Shown here one piece after another: positions 16,774 to 26,147 of a DNA stretch of 64,000 nt; the first letter of the stretch is position 1, and every line of letters starts with the position of its first letter. The notes beneath the pieces were generated by a model. That model was given only the letters and a program-made list of their open reading frames with translations. It made no database searches and was not told the origin of the DNA. Location: contig MKTU01000020.1 in NCBI GenBank assembly GCA_001898415.1, positions 28,253-92,252 of the forward strand. The letters run 5' to 3'. The DNA comes from Rhodanobacter sp. 67-28. GTDB lineage: Bacteria; Pseudomonadota; Gammaproteobacteria; Xanthomonadales; Rhodanobacteraceae. The position numbers and the translations under genes were made by a program.

Positions 16774-19260
16774 TCAGGCCGCAGCCTCGAGGGAACGAGA
16801 AGGTGCCGCTTCGGTGCGCGGCGCCAGCCGTACCCGCCGCAGCATTAGCGCGTTGACGGCGACGATGACCGAGCTGCCCGACATCGACAGCGCCGCGATC
16901 TCCGGCGACAGCGTGAACGGATAGAGCACGCCAGCGGCGAGCGGAAAAGCGACGACGTTGTAACCGACCGCCCACGCCAGGTTCTGGTGCATCTTGCGCA
17001 GCGTGGCGCGGGCGACGGTGATCGCGCGCACGACGTCGTACGGATCACTGCGCATCAGCACGATGTCAGCGCTCTCGATGGCCACGTCCGTCCCGGCACC
17101 GATCGCGAAGCCGACGTCGGCCTGGGTCAACGCGGGCGCGTCGTTGACGCCGTCGCCGACCATGCCGACCTTCTGCCCCTGGGCCTGCAGCTTTTTCACT
17201 TCGTCTGCCTTGCCACCGGGCAGGACGTCTGCCAGTACGATGTCGATGCCGAGATCGCGCGCCACGCGTTCGGCGGTCGGGCGGTTGTCGCCGGTGATCA
17301 TCGCGACCTTGACGTTGCGCCGGTGCAGTTCCTCGATGGTGGCCCGCGAGGTCTCGCGGATCGCATCGGCGATCGCGAACAGGCCTGCCAGCGACGAATC
17401 GACGCCGACGAAGATGACGGTGCGACCGGCGCCGGCCAGGCTCTGGGCGTCGGTGTCCAGTGCGGACAGGTCGATGCCGTGCTCGTCCATCAGCAGGCGG
17501 TTGCCAAGCAGCACCCTCCGGCCGCCCACGACGCCGGTCGCGCCCTGGCCGTCGATGTTGGTGAAAGCCGCGGCGCGCTCGGCGACGGTGCCCGCGCGCT
17601 TGAGGATCGCCTGCGCCAGCGGATGCTCCGAATGCGCCTCGACCGCGGCGGCGCTGGCCAGCAACTGTTCGGCCGTCCAGCCTGGCGCCAGGGCCATGTC
17701 GACGACCTCGGGAGCACCCACGGTCAGCGTGCCGGTCTTGTCGAAGATCACGACGTCGAGCCGCGCGCTCTGCTCGATGGCCTCGGCGTGCTTGAACAGG
17801 ATGCCGTGGCGCGCACCCAGGCCCGTGCCGATCATGATCGCCATCGGCGTGGCGAGGCCGAGCGCATCGGGGCAGGCGATCACGAAGACGGTGATGGTCA
17901 GGGTGAGGGCAAACAGCAGCGTCTGCCCGATCCACCAGAACCAGACCGCGAAGGTCGCCAGGCCGATGACGATCGCCGCAAGCACCAGCCACTGCGAGGC
18001 GCGGTCGGCGAGCAATTGCGCAGGCGCCTTGGAGTTCTGCGCGTCCTGCACCAGCTTGATGATCTGCGCAAGCGCGGTGTCACTGCCGATCTTGGTCGCG
18101 GTATAGGTGAACGCCCCGCTCTTGTTGATCGAGCCGCCGACCACCGCTGCGCCCGGATCCTTGCGCACTGGCATCGACTCGCCCGTTAGCATCGACTCGT
18201 CAACCTGCGAGCTGCCATCAAGCACGGTGCCGTCGACCGGGATTTTCGCGCCGGGTCGGACAACGACCACGTCGCCGACCACGACCTCCGCGGTCGAGAG
18301 CTCGACATCCTGCCCGTTGCGGCGCACCACCGCGCGCGGCGGCGAGAGCTTGAACAGCGCCTTCATCGCATCCGAGGCACCGGCGCGGGCCCGCATTTCC
18401 AGCCAGTGGCCCAACAGGACGAAGGTGAGCAGAACCGCGGATGCCTCGAAGAAGTTCGGGCCGTCGAAGAAGAACGTCGATGCGATGCTGAAGCCGTAGC
18501 CGGTACCGACGCTGAGCAGCACCAGCACCGCCATGTCCAGCACGCCGCGCCGCAGAGAACGGAGCGCCGCACTGAAGAACGGCCAGCCGGGATACAGTAC
18601 CGCGCCGGTTGCTAGCAGCAACAGCCAGATGTTCGCGCGCAGGCCGAAGGGCACCGGTGGTGACGCCGTCAGACCCATCGGCGACCATACGAACACCGGG
18701 ATCGCGAAGGCGAGCGCGACTAGGAAACGGCGGCGCATGTCGCGCGCCGCCGCGTGCAGGTCGCCGCCGTGGTGCATGCCTTCGTGCGGATCGCCACCGG
18801 CTTGCCCGACATGGGAGTCGGCGTCGTGCATCGGGGGCGGGTGGGACGCGTGCACGGCGCCAGTTGCGGACCCGTCCACCGGTCGCGTCGACCCCGCCTC
18901 ATGTGCAGGGTGATCATGGTGAGGGGTAGTCCCGGTCCCGACCTGCGTTGCGCGATCCGCACGTTTCGCACCCGCGCCGATCGCGGCGGACGGGTGCGGA
19001 CCCTCATGCTTCGTTCCAGCGGGCATGCCGGCGTCGCAGTGGAAGCCGCACGCACGGACCGCGGCGGCGATCTCGCCGGGTGCTAGGCGCGCGGGGTCGT
19101 AATCGACCGCGAGCCGTGCGGTGGCGAACTGCGCGACGACCGCGTGCACGCCGGGCAGCGCCTGCACCGCTCGTTCGAGTGTACGCGCGCAGCCGGTAGA
19201 CACCATGTCGCCGATGGGCCAAGTGTGGCGACGGAGTTGGGTTTGGTTGACGTGGAGCAT
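16774..19260 (-). CDS. Heavy-metal (copper-type) P1B ATPase
   Basis: An 828-residue ATP-driven metal exporter of the inner membrane. Layout: an N-terminal heavy-metal-associated domain (residues 1-70) whose usual GMTCxxC is reduced to [13 protein letters not shown] with a single Cys; a His-rich linker (~88-165, with [17 protein letters not shown] and HEGMHHGGD); then eight membrane segments. The membrane motif is [12 protein letters not shown] (CPD rather than CPC or CPH). DKTGTLT is the phosphorylation site, HSEHPLAQA the HP motif, and [10 protein letters not shown] the hinge. Copper is the likeliest ion, but the CPD motif and single-Cys domain leave Cu(I)/Cu(II)/other open. A 196-bp gap precedes it. 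Confidence 0.88.
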   Translation of the reverse strand: MLHVNQTQLRRHTWPIGDMVSTGCARTLERAVQALPGVHAVVAQFATARLAVDYDPARLAPGEIAAAVRACGFHCDAGMPAGTKHEGPHPSAAIGAGAKRADRATQVGTGTTPHHDHPAHEAGSTRPVDGSATGAVHASHPPPMHDADSHVGQAGGDPHEGMHHGGDLHAAARDMRRRFLVALAFAIPVFVWSPMGLTASPPVPFGLRANIWLLLLATGAVLYPGWPFFSAALRSLRRGVLDMAVLVLLSVGTGYGFSIASTFFFDGPNFFEASAVLLTFVLLGHWLEMRARAGASDAMKALFKLSPPRAVVRRNGQDVELSTAEVVVGDVVVVRPGAKIPVDGTVLDGSSQVDESMLTGESMPVRKDPGAAVVGGSINKSGAFTYTATKIGSDTALAQIIKLVQDAQNSKAPAQLLADRASQWLVLAAIVIGLATFAVWFWWIGQTLLFALTLTITVFVIACPDALGLATPMAIMIGTGLGARHGILFKHAEAIEQSARLDVVIFDKTGTLTVGAPEVVDMALAPGWTAEQLLASAAAVEAHSEHPLAQAILKRAGTVAERAAAFTNIDGQGATGVVGGRRVLLGNRLLMDEHGIDLSALDTDAQSLAGAGRTVIFVGVDSSLAGLFAIADAIRETSRATIEELHRRNVKVAMITGDNRPTAERVARDLGIDIVLADVLPGGKADEVKKLQAQGQKVGMVGDGVNDAPALTQADVGFAIGAGTDVAIESADIVLMRSDPYDVVRAITVARATLRKMHQNLAWAVGYNVVAFPLAAGVLYPFTLSPEIAALSMSGSSVIVAVNALMLRRVRLAPRTEAAPSRSLEAAA

Positions 19261-19456
19261 CGAAGGTCCTTGGCGACGGCATCAGCGCCGGTCACCGCTT
19301 GCGTGGTGTGGAGCATGAGGTGGCAGGGACAAAGACATGGGCGTCATGGTGCGGCGCCAAGTCCGCGGGTAGTAACCACCGCAGGGCGCCCGGACATGGA
19401 CACGGTGGGCCTGTGGCAGTGCATAACGGGTTCCAATGAGTGGTATCGGGGAATAC

Positions 19457-20128
19457 TCACGTGCGGGGGACGTGGCCGCGCGGGCCTGTCGTGCCGGTGC
19501 GCCGCCGCGGAATGAACGCCGGCACCTCACGCATGTACGAGGTATAGGCCTCACCGAAGCGAGCGAGGCTGTCGCGCTCTTCCCGACGCGCAAGTCGCGC
19601 GTACGCCCACAGGAAAACCGGGTACAGCACAAGCGTGATGAGCGTCGGCCATTGCATCAGGAAGCCGGTCAAGACCAACGCGAACGCGACATACTGCGGA
19701 TGTCGCATCCGCGCGTAGATTCCCTCGCGTGCAACCCGCCCATCGCGCTGGGCGCGATATAGCACGGGCCAAGCGGTTGACAGCAGCCAGAAGCCTCCGC
19801 CGATCAACACAAAGCTCGCGATGTGGAACGGGCCAAAGTGTGGGTTTGCACGCCAGCCGAACAGCATCTCGAACAGGTGGCCGGCGTCGTGGCTGAGCCA
19901 GTTCACCTGCGGGTACTTCGCCGCGAGCCAGCCGGACAGAAGATACAGCGTGAGCGGGAAGCCGTACATCTCGGCGAACAGTGCCACGATGAAGGCTGTA
20001 AACATGCTGAAGGCACGCCAGTCCCACCGCGTGAGCGGCTTATAGAAACTCCAGGCAAAGAAGGTAAAAAACGCTACATTGATCAGGGCGAGCAACCAGA
20101 GGCCGTAGCCGTACGCGGTGCCGTGCAT
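19457..20128 (-). CDS. Isoprenylcysteine carboxyl methyltransferase-like membrane protein
   Basis: A 223-residue polytopic membrane protein. The C-terminal half has the ICMT/PEMT pattern: GIYARMRHPQYVAF followed by a hydrophobic hairpin and RLARREERDSLARFGEAYTSYMREVPAFIP. This matches the RHPxY and EE-x-x-L..F-G-x-x-Y-x-x-Y signatures of S-adenosylmethionine-dependent membrane methyltransferases. Bacterial members near metal genes have unknown substrates. Start ATG 20128 is chosen because it is one base from the stop of the DUF2933 gene. A start farther upstream would overlap that gene heavily. Confidence 0.8.
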   Translation of the reverse strand: MHGTAYGYGLWLLALINVAFFTFFAWSFYKPLTRWDWRAFSMFTAFIVALFAEMYGFPLTLYLLSGWLAAKYPQVNWLSHDAGHLFEMLFGWRANPHFGPFHIASFVLIGGGFWLLSTAWPVLYRAQRDGRVAREGIYARMRHPQYVAFALVLTGFLMQWPTLITLVLYPVFLWAYARLARREERDSLARFGEAYTSYMREVPAFIPRRRTGTTGPRGHVPRT

Positions 20129-20129
20129 G

Positions 20130-20459
20130 TCAGTGCCCCCCCGTTTGCGGGCCCGAGCGACGTGCCGGTGTGGTATGGCCCACCGCACCGTTCTCCGATC
20201 CTTCGGCGTCGGTATCTCGGCTGGGGGATGCTTCGGTATTCCCGCGGCGGGTGCTCCTGCCATGGGAACCGTGGCCGACATGCATGCCCATGTGCAGGAG
20301 GGGGCACAGCAGCAGAAAGCCCAGTGGCAACCAGCTCAGCGCCCCGGAGAGGTGGGCGCGGTGTTCGACGACCAGATAGAACGCTGCCAGTGCAAGAAAT
20401 GACCAGAATATCCACCGTCTGGCCGAGGTTGATGCGGAACGCTCGTGAGTGGCAGGCAT
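20130..20459 (-). CDS. DUF2933-type small membrane protein
   Basis: A 109-residue protein starting MPATHERSAS, preceded by CGGAGGA. One or two hydrophobic segments (residues ~15-50) are followed by CPLLHMGMHVGHGSHG, a His/Met-rich motif typical of DUF2933 proteins that sit beside metal transporters. The tail is hydrophilic. Function is unknown; metal handling at the membrane is plausible. It is the first gene of the minus-strand cluster, 95 bases downstream of the start point predicted from the FNR-type promoter at 20561-20602. Confidence 0.75.
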   Translation of the reverse strand: MPATHERSASTSARRWIFWSFLALAAFYLVVEHRAHLSGALSWLPLGFLLLCPLLHMGMHVGHGSHGRSTRRGNTEASPSRDTDAEGSENGAVGHTTPARRSGPQTGGH

Positions 20460-20560
20460 GTCATGTCCTCCGAATATGGCGACCGGGTGGGTCCCCATTG
20501 CGCCGCTCTGCAACAGGGGCTGGAAGCCATCGCTGGAATGTGCGGCGGGCTACGGCTGCG

Positions 20561-20602
20561 ATGCTAGGTCTTTGCCGCTAGACCTAACTTGATCGACGTC
20601 AA
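20561..20602 (-). promoter_or_regulatory. Class II FNR/Anr-type promoter
   Basis: On the minus strand the box TTGACGTCGATCAA (20602-20589) matches the FNR/Anr consensus TTGAT-N4-ATCAA at 9 of 10 positions. It is followed by exactly 22 bases and then TAGCAT (20566-20561) as a -10. That places the box centre at -41.5 from a start near 20554, the geometry of a class II FNR-activated promoter. The first downstream gene is the DUF2933 gene at 20459. Confidence 0.65.
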
Positions 20603-20766
20603 ATGGAACGACGGTTGCCTGGTCCGAACGAGTGCATGTGCTCAAGCAGGCAGCGGCGTACGCAAACTCTGGGTCAACAGCGCATGGATCGGGTTGCTAA
20701 TGTCCAAACGTTGCATGCAGGTAGGCGATCACGTCCTTAGATGTCGAAGTCCGTCAAACTAGTGGC

Positions 20767-20790
20767 GGCATCGGCATCGGCATCGGCATC
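20767..20790. repeat. GGCATC hexamer, four tandem copies
   Basis: Four perfect GGCATC units are followed by a partial GGC. They lie outside any supported gene. Confidence 0.9.
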
Positions 20791-20840
20791 GGCGAGTTGG
20801 CAATAAGGTGCAGTTCACCTTCCGCCAGGCTGATAACACG

Positions 20841-20854
20841 GTGATGTCGATCAC
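20841..20854. promoter_or_regulatory. GTGAT-N4-ATCAC inverted repeat, possible Crp/Fnr-family site
   Basis: Perfect 5-bp half sites separated by four bases resemble Crp/Fnr-family operators. No promoter with suitable spacing is obvious, so the assignment is weak. Confidence 0.25.
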
Positions 20855-20900
20855 TGTGCAGCGGTAACTGAGATGCGTGCCCTGCACGGGCAGGGGCACG

Positions 20901-21299
20901 CTAAGCTTGTCGCAGAAAATCCAGTGTCGGGCAGTGTCCCCCGCGTGGCGCGTGTGTGCAGTCGTCGGCGAGCTGCATGAGTTCCGTTTCCAGCCGCTGC
21001 AGATCCTCCAACTTGCGGCGCACGTCGATGAGCCTGTGTTCAGTCAGTTGACGCGTCTGCTCACAGGCTCGTTTGCCCTTGAGTTGGAGAAGCCCGGCAA
21101 TCTCTTCGAGCGTGAAGCCCATGCTCTTGGCGCGGCGGATGAATTGCAGTCGCGCTACGTCCGGCGGTCCGTAACGGCGCACGCTGCCAAGCGGGCGCGC
21201 GGGCTCCTGCAGCAAACCGATACGCTGGTAATAGCGCACGGTCTCGATGTGCACATCGGCGGTCAAGGCCAGTCGGCCGATGGTGAGGGTTGCAGGCAT
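20901..21299 (-). CDS. merR: Mercury-responsive regulator MerR
   Basis: A 132-residue MerR-family protein with an N-terminal winged helix (TIGRLALTADVHIETVRYYQRIGLL), a dimerisation helix and the three mercury-binding cysteines at 79, 114 and 123, in the spacing known for Tn501/Tn21 MerR. It represses merT without Hg(II) and twists the promoter to activate it when Hg(II) is bound. It is transcribed away from merT; the shared 40-bp region contains the operator. Confidence 0.95.
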   Translation of the reverse strand: MPATLTIGRLALTADVHIETVRYYQRIGLLQEPARPLGSVRRYGPPDVARLQFIRRAKSMGFTLEEIAGLLQLKGKRACEQTRQLTEHRLIDVRRKLEDLQRLETELMQLADDCTHAPRGGHCPTLDFLRQA

Positions 21300-21301
21300 G
21301 C

Positions 21302-21333
21302 TTGACTCCGTAGTCAGGTACGGGAGTTAGTAT
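21302..21333 (+). promoter_or_regulatory. merT promoter and MerR operator
   Basis: TTGACT (21302-21307) and TAGTAT (21328-21333) are separated by 20 bases, the overlong spacer characteristic of MerR-controlled promoters. Inside the spacer CCGTA (21308-21312) and TACGG (21319-21323) form the operator dyad. The predicted start point falls at or next to the merT ATG (21340). Confidence 0.85.
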
Positions 21334-21339
21334 GCGCGC

Positions 21340-21744
21340 ATGAAGACGATATCCACCAAACCCGTGTTCCCTGCCGTGGTTGCGGAAAACACTCAAGGCC
21401 GCAAAAAAACCGGTTCTGGCGCTCTGCTGGCCGGTGGCATCACCGCGCTTTTAGCGTCGACGTGCTGCCTCGGCCCACTGGCGCTGGTCGCCCTGGGGTT
21501 CAGTGGCGCCTGGATCGGTAACCTGACCATGCTTGAGCCGTACCGTCCGTACTTTATTGGCGCAGCGCTGATCGCGATGGTCTTCGCCTGGCGTCGCATC
21601 TACCGGCCCGCCACGGCCTGCGCTCCCGGTGACGTCTGCGCCATGCCGCAAGTCAAGACGGCCTACAAAGTATTGTTCTGGATCGTCGCAGCCTTGGTAT
21701 TACTGGCGCTGACCTTCCCCTATCTCGCCCCGCTGTTTTACTGA
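21340..21744 (+). CDS. merT: Mercuric transport protein MerT
   Basis: A 134-residue inner-membrane protein with three hydrophobic segments. The first carries the vicinal pair Cys42-Cys43 (LASTCCLGPL) that takes Hg(II) from periplasmic MerP. The loop after segment two has a second pair (ACAPGDVC). The body (LVALGFSGAWIGNLTMLEPYRP) is nearly family consensus. The N-terminus is about 20 residues longer than common MerT. ATG 21340 lies at the predicted transcript start, so translation would be leaderless or begin downstream, for example at GTG 21376. Confidence 0.93.
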   Translation: MKTISTKPVFPAVVAENTQGRKKTGSGALLAGGITALLASTCCLGPLALVALGFSGAWIGNLTMLEPYRPYFIGAALIAMVFAWRRIYRPATACAPGDVCAMPQVKTAYKVLFWIVAALVLLALTFPYLAPLFY

Positions 21745-21763
21745 CTCATCGGAGGATCCACCC

Positions 21764-22042
21764 ATGAAGAACCTCGCCGCTCTCATCGTCCTTGCCACCG
21801 CCATTTCCGCACCTGCCTGGGGGGCTACGAAGACCGCCACCCTGTCGGTGTCAGGCATGACGTGTGCCACGTGTCCCATCACCGTCAAGAAAGCGCTGTC
21901 CAAGGTCCCCGGTGTCGAGAAGACCACGATCCTGTTCGACAAGAAGGAAGCCGTCGTGACCTTCGATGACGCCAAGACCAACACCCAGGTACTCGTCAGT
22001 GCCACGACGGATGCGGGCTACCCCTCCACCGTTAAGAACTGA
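21764..22042 (+). CDS. merP: Periplasmic mercury-binding protein MerP
   Basis: A 92-residue protein with a cleavable signal peptide (MKNLAALIVLATAISAPAWGA) and one HMA domain with GMTCATCPITVKKAL (Cys34, Cys37). MerP collects Hg(II) in the periplasm and hands it to the MerT cysteine pair. It starts 19 bp after merT, with a GGAGG-type ribosome site (ATCGGAGGATCC) upstream. Confidence 0.95.
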   Translation: MKNLAALIVLATAISAPAWGATKTATLSVSGMTCATCPITVKKALSKVPGVEKTTILFDKKEAVVTFDDAKTNTQVLVSATTDAGYPSTVKN

Positions 22043-22061
22043 AGCGTCCAAGGCCATTCCC

Positions 22062-22490
22062 ATGTCCCTTCCTAATCCTCTGACGCGCACGGCCGACAAG
22101 GCCGGGGTGATCGGTGCCATCGTCACGGCGATGGGCTGCGCGGCGTGCTTTCCCGCTCTCGCCAGCCTGGGTGCCGCCATCGGGCTGGGCTTTTTGAGCC
22201 AGTACGAGGGTGTGTTCATCCATTACCTGCTGCCGCTGTTCGCCGTCATCGCCCTGCTGGCTAACGTGTTCGGCGGACTACGTCATCGGCAATGGCTGCG
22301 GATGGTCCTTGGCATGGTCGGTCCCGTCTTGGTGCTGGCGGCTGCCTTGCTCATGAGCAGCATGGGGTTGCCCACGGCGTGGTTGCTTTATCCCGGTCTG
22401 GTGTTGATGGTCGCGGTATCGATCTGGGATCTGGTATCCCCGCCGGGAAAAGGTCGCAACGGAGCAAACCGAGACCCTACTTGTTGTTGA
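22062..22490 (+). CDS. merC: Mercury transporter MerC
   Basis: A 142-residue membrane protein with four hydrophobic segments. Segment one holds MGCAACFPALASLG (Cys26, Cys29), the MerC mercury-binding pair, followed by IGLGFLSQYEG. A vicinal Cys-Cys ends the protein (RDPTCC, 141-142). MerC is an alternative Hg(II) importer that can work with or replace MerT. The start at ATG 22062 lies 19 bp after merP. Confidence 0.88.
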   Translation: MSLPNPLTRTADKAGVIGAIVTAMGCAACFPALASLGAAIGLGFLSQYEGVFIHYLLPLFAVIALLANVFGGLRHRQWLRMVLGMVGPVLVLAAALLMSSMGLPTAWLLYPGLVLMVAVSIWDLVSPPGKGRNGANRDPTCC

Positions 22491-22583
22491 GTGGCGGCCA
22501 TGGCCTTCGGCTGACCGGGTCTTGGATCGAGCCTGCGAATAGCCAACGGCTAGGCCCCTCGGCATCGCATCGGGAGATGAAAC

Positions 22584-22685
22584 ATGAAGGCGTGGCTGAT
22601 GGCCAAGAAAACCGACCTTATCACGGCAGCGATCGTCATGGGCATTGTGCTTCTGTTGATCGTCGTGGTGCCCTATTGCTGCTGA
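22584..22685 (+). CDS. 33-residue membrane peptide with C-terminal Cys-Cys
   Basis: A short open frame with a ribosome site (GGGAG, 22572-22576) and start ATG 22584. It encodes a basic N-terminus (MKAWLMAKKTD), one membrane span (~12-30) and the ending VPYCC. The vicinal cysteines recall the Hg-binding ends of MerC and MerA in the same operon. It fills the 303-bp gap between merC and merA on the operon strand. I know no named Mer peptide of this size (MerE and MerF are longer), so the role is a proposal. Confidence 0.5.
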   Translation: MKAWLMAKKTDLITAAIVMGIVLLLIVVVPYCC

Positions 22686-24515
<1,830 letters not shown>

Positions 24516-24639
24516 AAACGAGGCGTCCATCGGACGTCGAAATCTCGATCATTGGCGTTGGGAAATAAGATTGAATTGAAATGGCCGTCACGCGTTATCA
24601 GCAACGATCCGCTTACCGTTAATCAACTGGATAGGCGCC

Positions 24640-25986
24640 ATGGCCAAACCATACGATCTTGTGGTGATTGGGGCCGGAACAGCGGCCATGGTGGCTGCGA
24701 TGCGGATACGTGCAGCTGGTTGGCGCGTTGCGGTTGTCGATTGCCGTCCCTTCGGTGGCACCTGCGCCTTGCGTGGCTGTGATCCCAAAAAGATGCTCAT
24801 TGGCGGTGTGGATGCTACCGACCATGTCCGTCGGATGCAGGGCAAGGGCGTGGCCGGAAACGTCACGATCGATTGGCCCGATTTGATGGCGTTCAAACGC
24901 AGCTTCACCGATCCCGTGCCGGCGAACCATGAACGTCGATATCGCGAAAAAGGGATCGATACCTATCATGGGCAAGCGCGGTTCACGGGGCCCAATACCA
25001 TCGAGATTGATGGGGACATCCTCAATGCCAAACACGTAGTGATTGCCTCCGGTGCGGAGCCCGTCAAATTGCATATCCCGGGCGAGGAGCATCTGGTCAC
25101 CAACGAAGACTTCATGGCGTTGCTGGCGCTGCCACGACGCATCGTGCTCGTCGGTGGCGGCTACATCGCTGCCGAGTTCTCGCACATCGCGGCTCGCGCC
25201 GGTGCGCAGGTGACCATTCTTCAGCATGGCGCGCGCCTATTGAACGGCTTTGACCCCGACCTCGTCGCGTGGCTCATGCAGGCGTTCGATACCATCGGCG
25301 TGAATGTGCGGCTGGAGACCACGGTCACCGCGGTCGAAAAAACAGCCACCGGCTACCGTGTGCGTTCAACCTCCCATGGTGCGACAACAACGACCGATGC
25401 CGATCTCGTCGTACACGCCGCCGGGCGCGCGCCTGCACTGGAGTCGCTTGACCTCGAAGCGGCAGGGATCGCCAACGATCACGGCCGCCTGATGCTCAAC
25501 GAGTACCTGCAGAGCGTGTCCAATCCTGCCGTTTTCGCGGCGGGAGACGCCGCCCAGGTAGGACCGCCGTTGACACCCGTATCGAGCCACGACGCCCACG
25601 TGGTGGCGGCCAATCTTCTCAAAGGCAATCATCGGCAACCCGATTATCGAGGCGTGCCGAGCGTCGTCTTCACGATCCCGCCCATGGCGACCGTGGGGCT
25701 GAGCGAAGCCAAAGCCCGTGAGCAAGGGCTGAAGTTCAAGATGAAATCGCAAAAGGCCTCGGACTGGTTCACCGCGCGCCAAGCGGCCGAGCCCGTGTAC
25801 GGATTCAAGGTGTTGGTGGACGAGGCTAGTGATCGCATTTTGGGTGCCCATCTCGTGGGTCCGCATGCCGAGGAAGTCATCAATCTCTTCGCACTCGCGA
25901 TCCGCCACGATCTCACCGCGGCGGACCTGAAAAACACGATATTCGCCTATCCAACCGGCGCCTCCGACATTGGTTACATGGTCTGA
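24640..25986 (+). CDS. Class I flavin disulfide oxidoreductase (glutathione-reductase-like), catalytic His replaced
   Basis: A 448-residue NAD(P)H/FAD enzyme: FAD loop VIGAGTAAMVAA, redox pair GGTCALRGCDPKK (Cys42, Cys47), second nucleotide loop VLVGGGYIAAEF, and the FAD-contacting VFAAGDAAQ. The C-terminal base motif that reads HPT in glutathione reductase, dihydrolipoamide dehydrogenase and MerA-like relatives reads YPTGASDI here (Tyr in place of His). It lacks MerA's HMA domain and terminal cysteines. Sitting 124 bp after merA on the same strand, it may support thiol balance or metal reduction; the electron acceptor is unknown. Confidence 0.8.
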   Translation: MAKPYDLVVIGAGTAAMVAAMRIRAAGWRVAVVDCRPFGGTCALRGCDPKKMLIGGVDATDHVRRMQGKGVAGNVTIDWPDLMAFKRSFTDPVPANHERRYREKGIDTYHGQARFTGPNTIEIDGDILNAKHVVIASGAEPVKLHIPGEEHLVTNEDFMALLALPRRIVLVGGGYIAAEFSHIAARAGAQVTILQHGARLLNGFDPDLVAWLMQAFDTIGVNVRLETTVTAVEKTATGYRVRSTSHGATTTTDADLVVHAAGRAPALESLDLEAAGIANDHGRLMLNEYLQSVSNPAVFAAGDAAQVGPPLTPVSSHDAHVVAANLLKGNHRQPDYRGVPSVVFTIPPMATVGLSEAKAREQGLKFKMKSQKASDWFTARQAAEPVYGFKVLVDEASDRILGAHLVGPHAEEVINLFALAIRHDLTAADLKNTIFAYPTGASDIGYMV

Positions 25987-26017
25987 GCGCTCGACTAATG
26001 CCGAAACGTACTAGCTA

Positions 26018-26137
26018 GGGAAACTCTGATTTTGCCCTGCGGTCGAAGCCTGACCGGAGGATGGATGGTACGCGATGACGCCCAAGCAGATGAGCCTGTC
26101 GATGCAGCATGACGCCGGTTTCGAGCGGCACTCATAC
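26018..26137 (+). mobile_element. Possible 5' remnant of an IS5-family element
   Basis: The string GGGAAACTCTGATTTTGCCC (from ~26019) resembles the terminal repeats of IS5-type elements. It is followed by a short frame from ATG 26075 starting MTPKQMSLSMQHDAGFERHS, which resembles the N-terminus of IS5-family transposases (QLSL...GFERYRKPTRR type). Similarity stops near 26135, just before the FTR1 stop at 26148. Only this fragment is present. Confidence 0.4.
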
Positions 26138-26147
26138 CGTATCGCCT

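Larger units (their letters stand above)
20460..20900. other. Intergenic region with promoter and repeat elements
   Basis: This 441-bp gap separates the minus-strand cluster from merR. It holds the FNR-type promoter (20561-20602), a GGCATC hexamer repeat (20767-20790) and a GTGAT-N4-ATCAC inverted repeat (20841-20854). The part from ~20740 to 20880 has short open stretches on the minus strand but no convincing gene. Confidence 0.6.
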
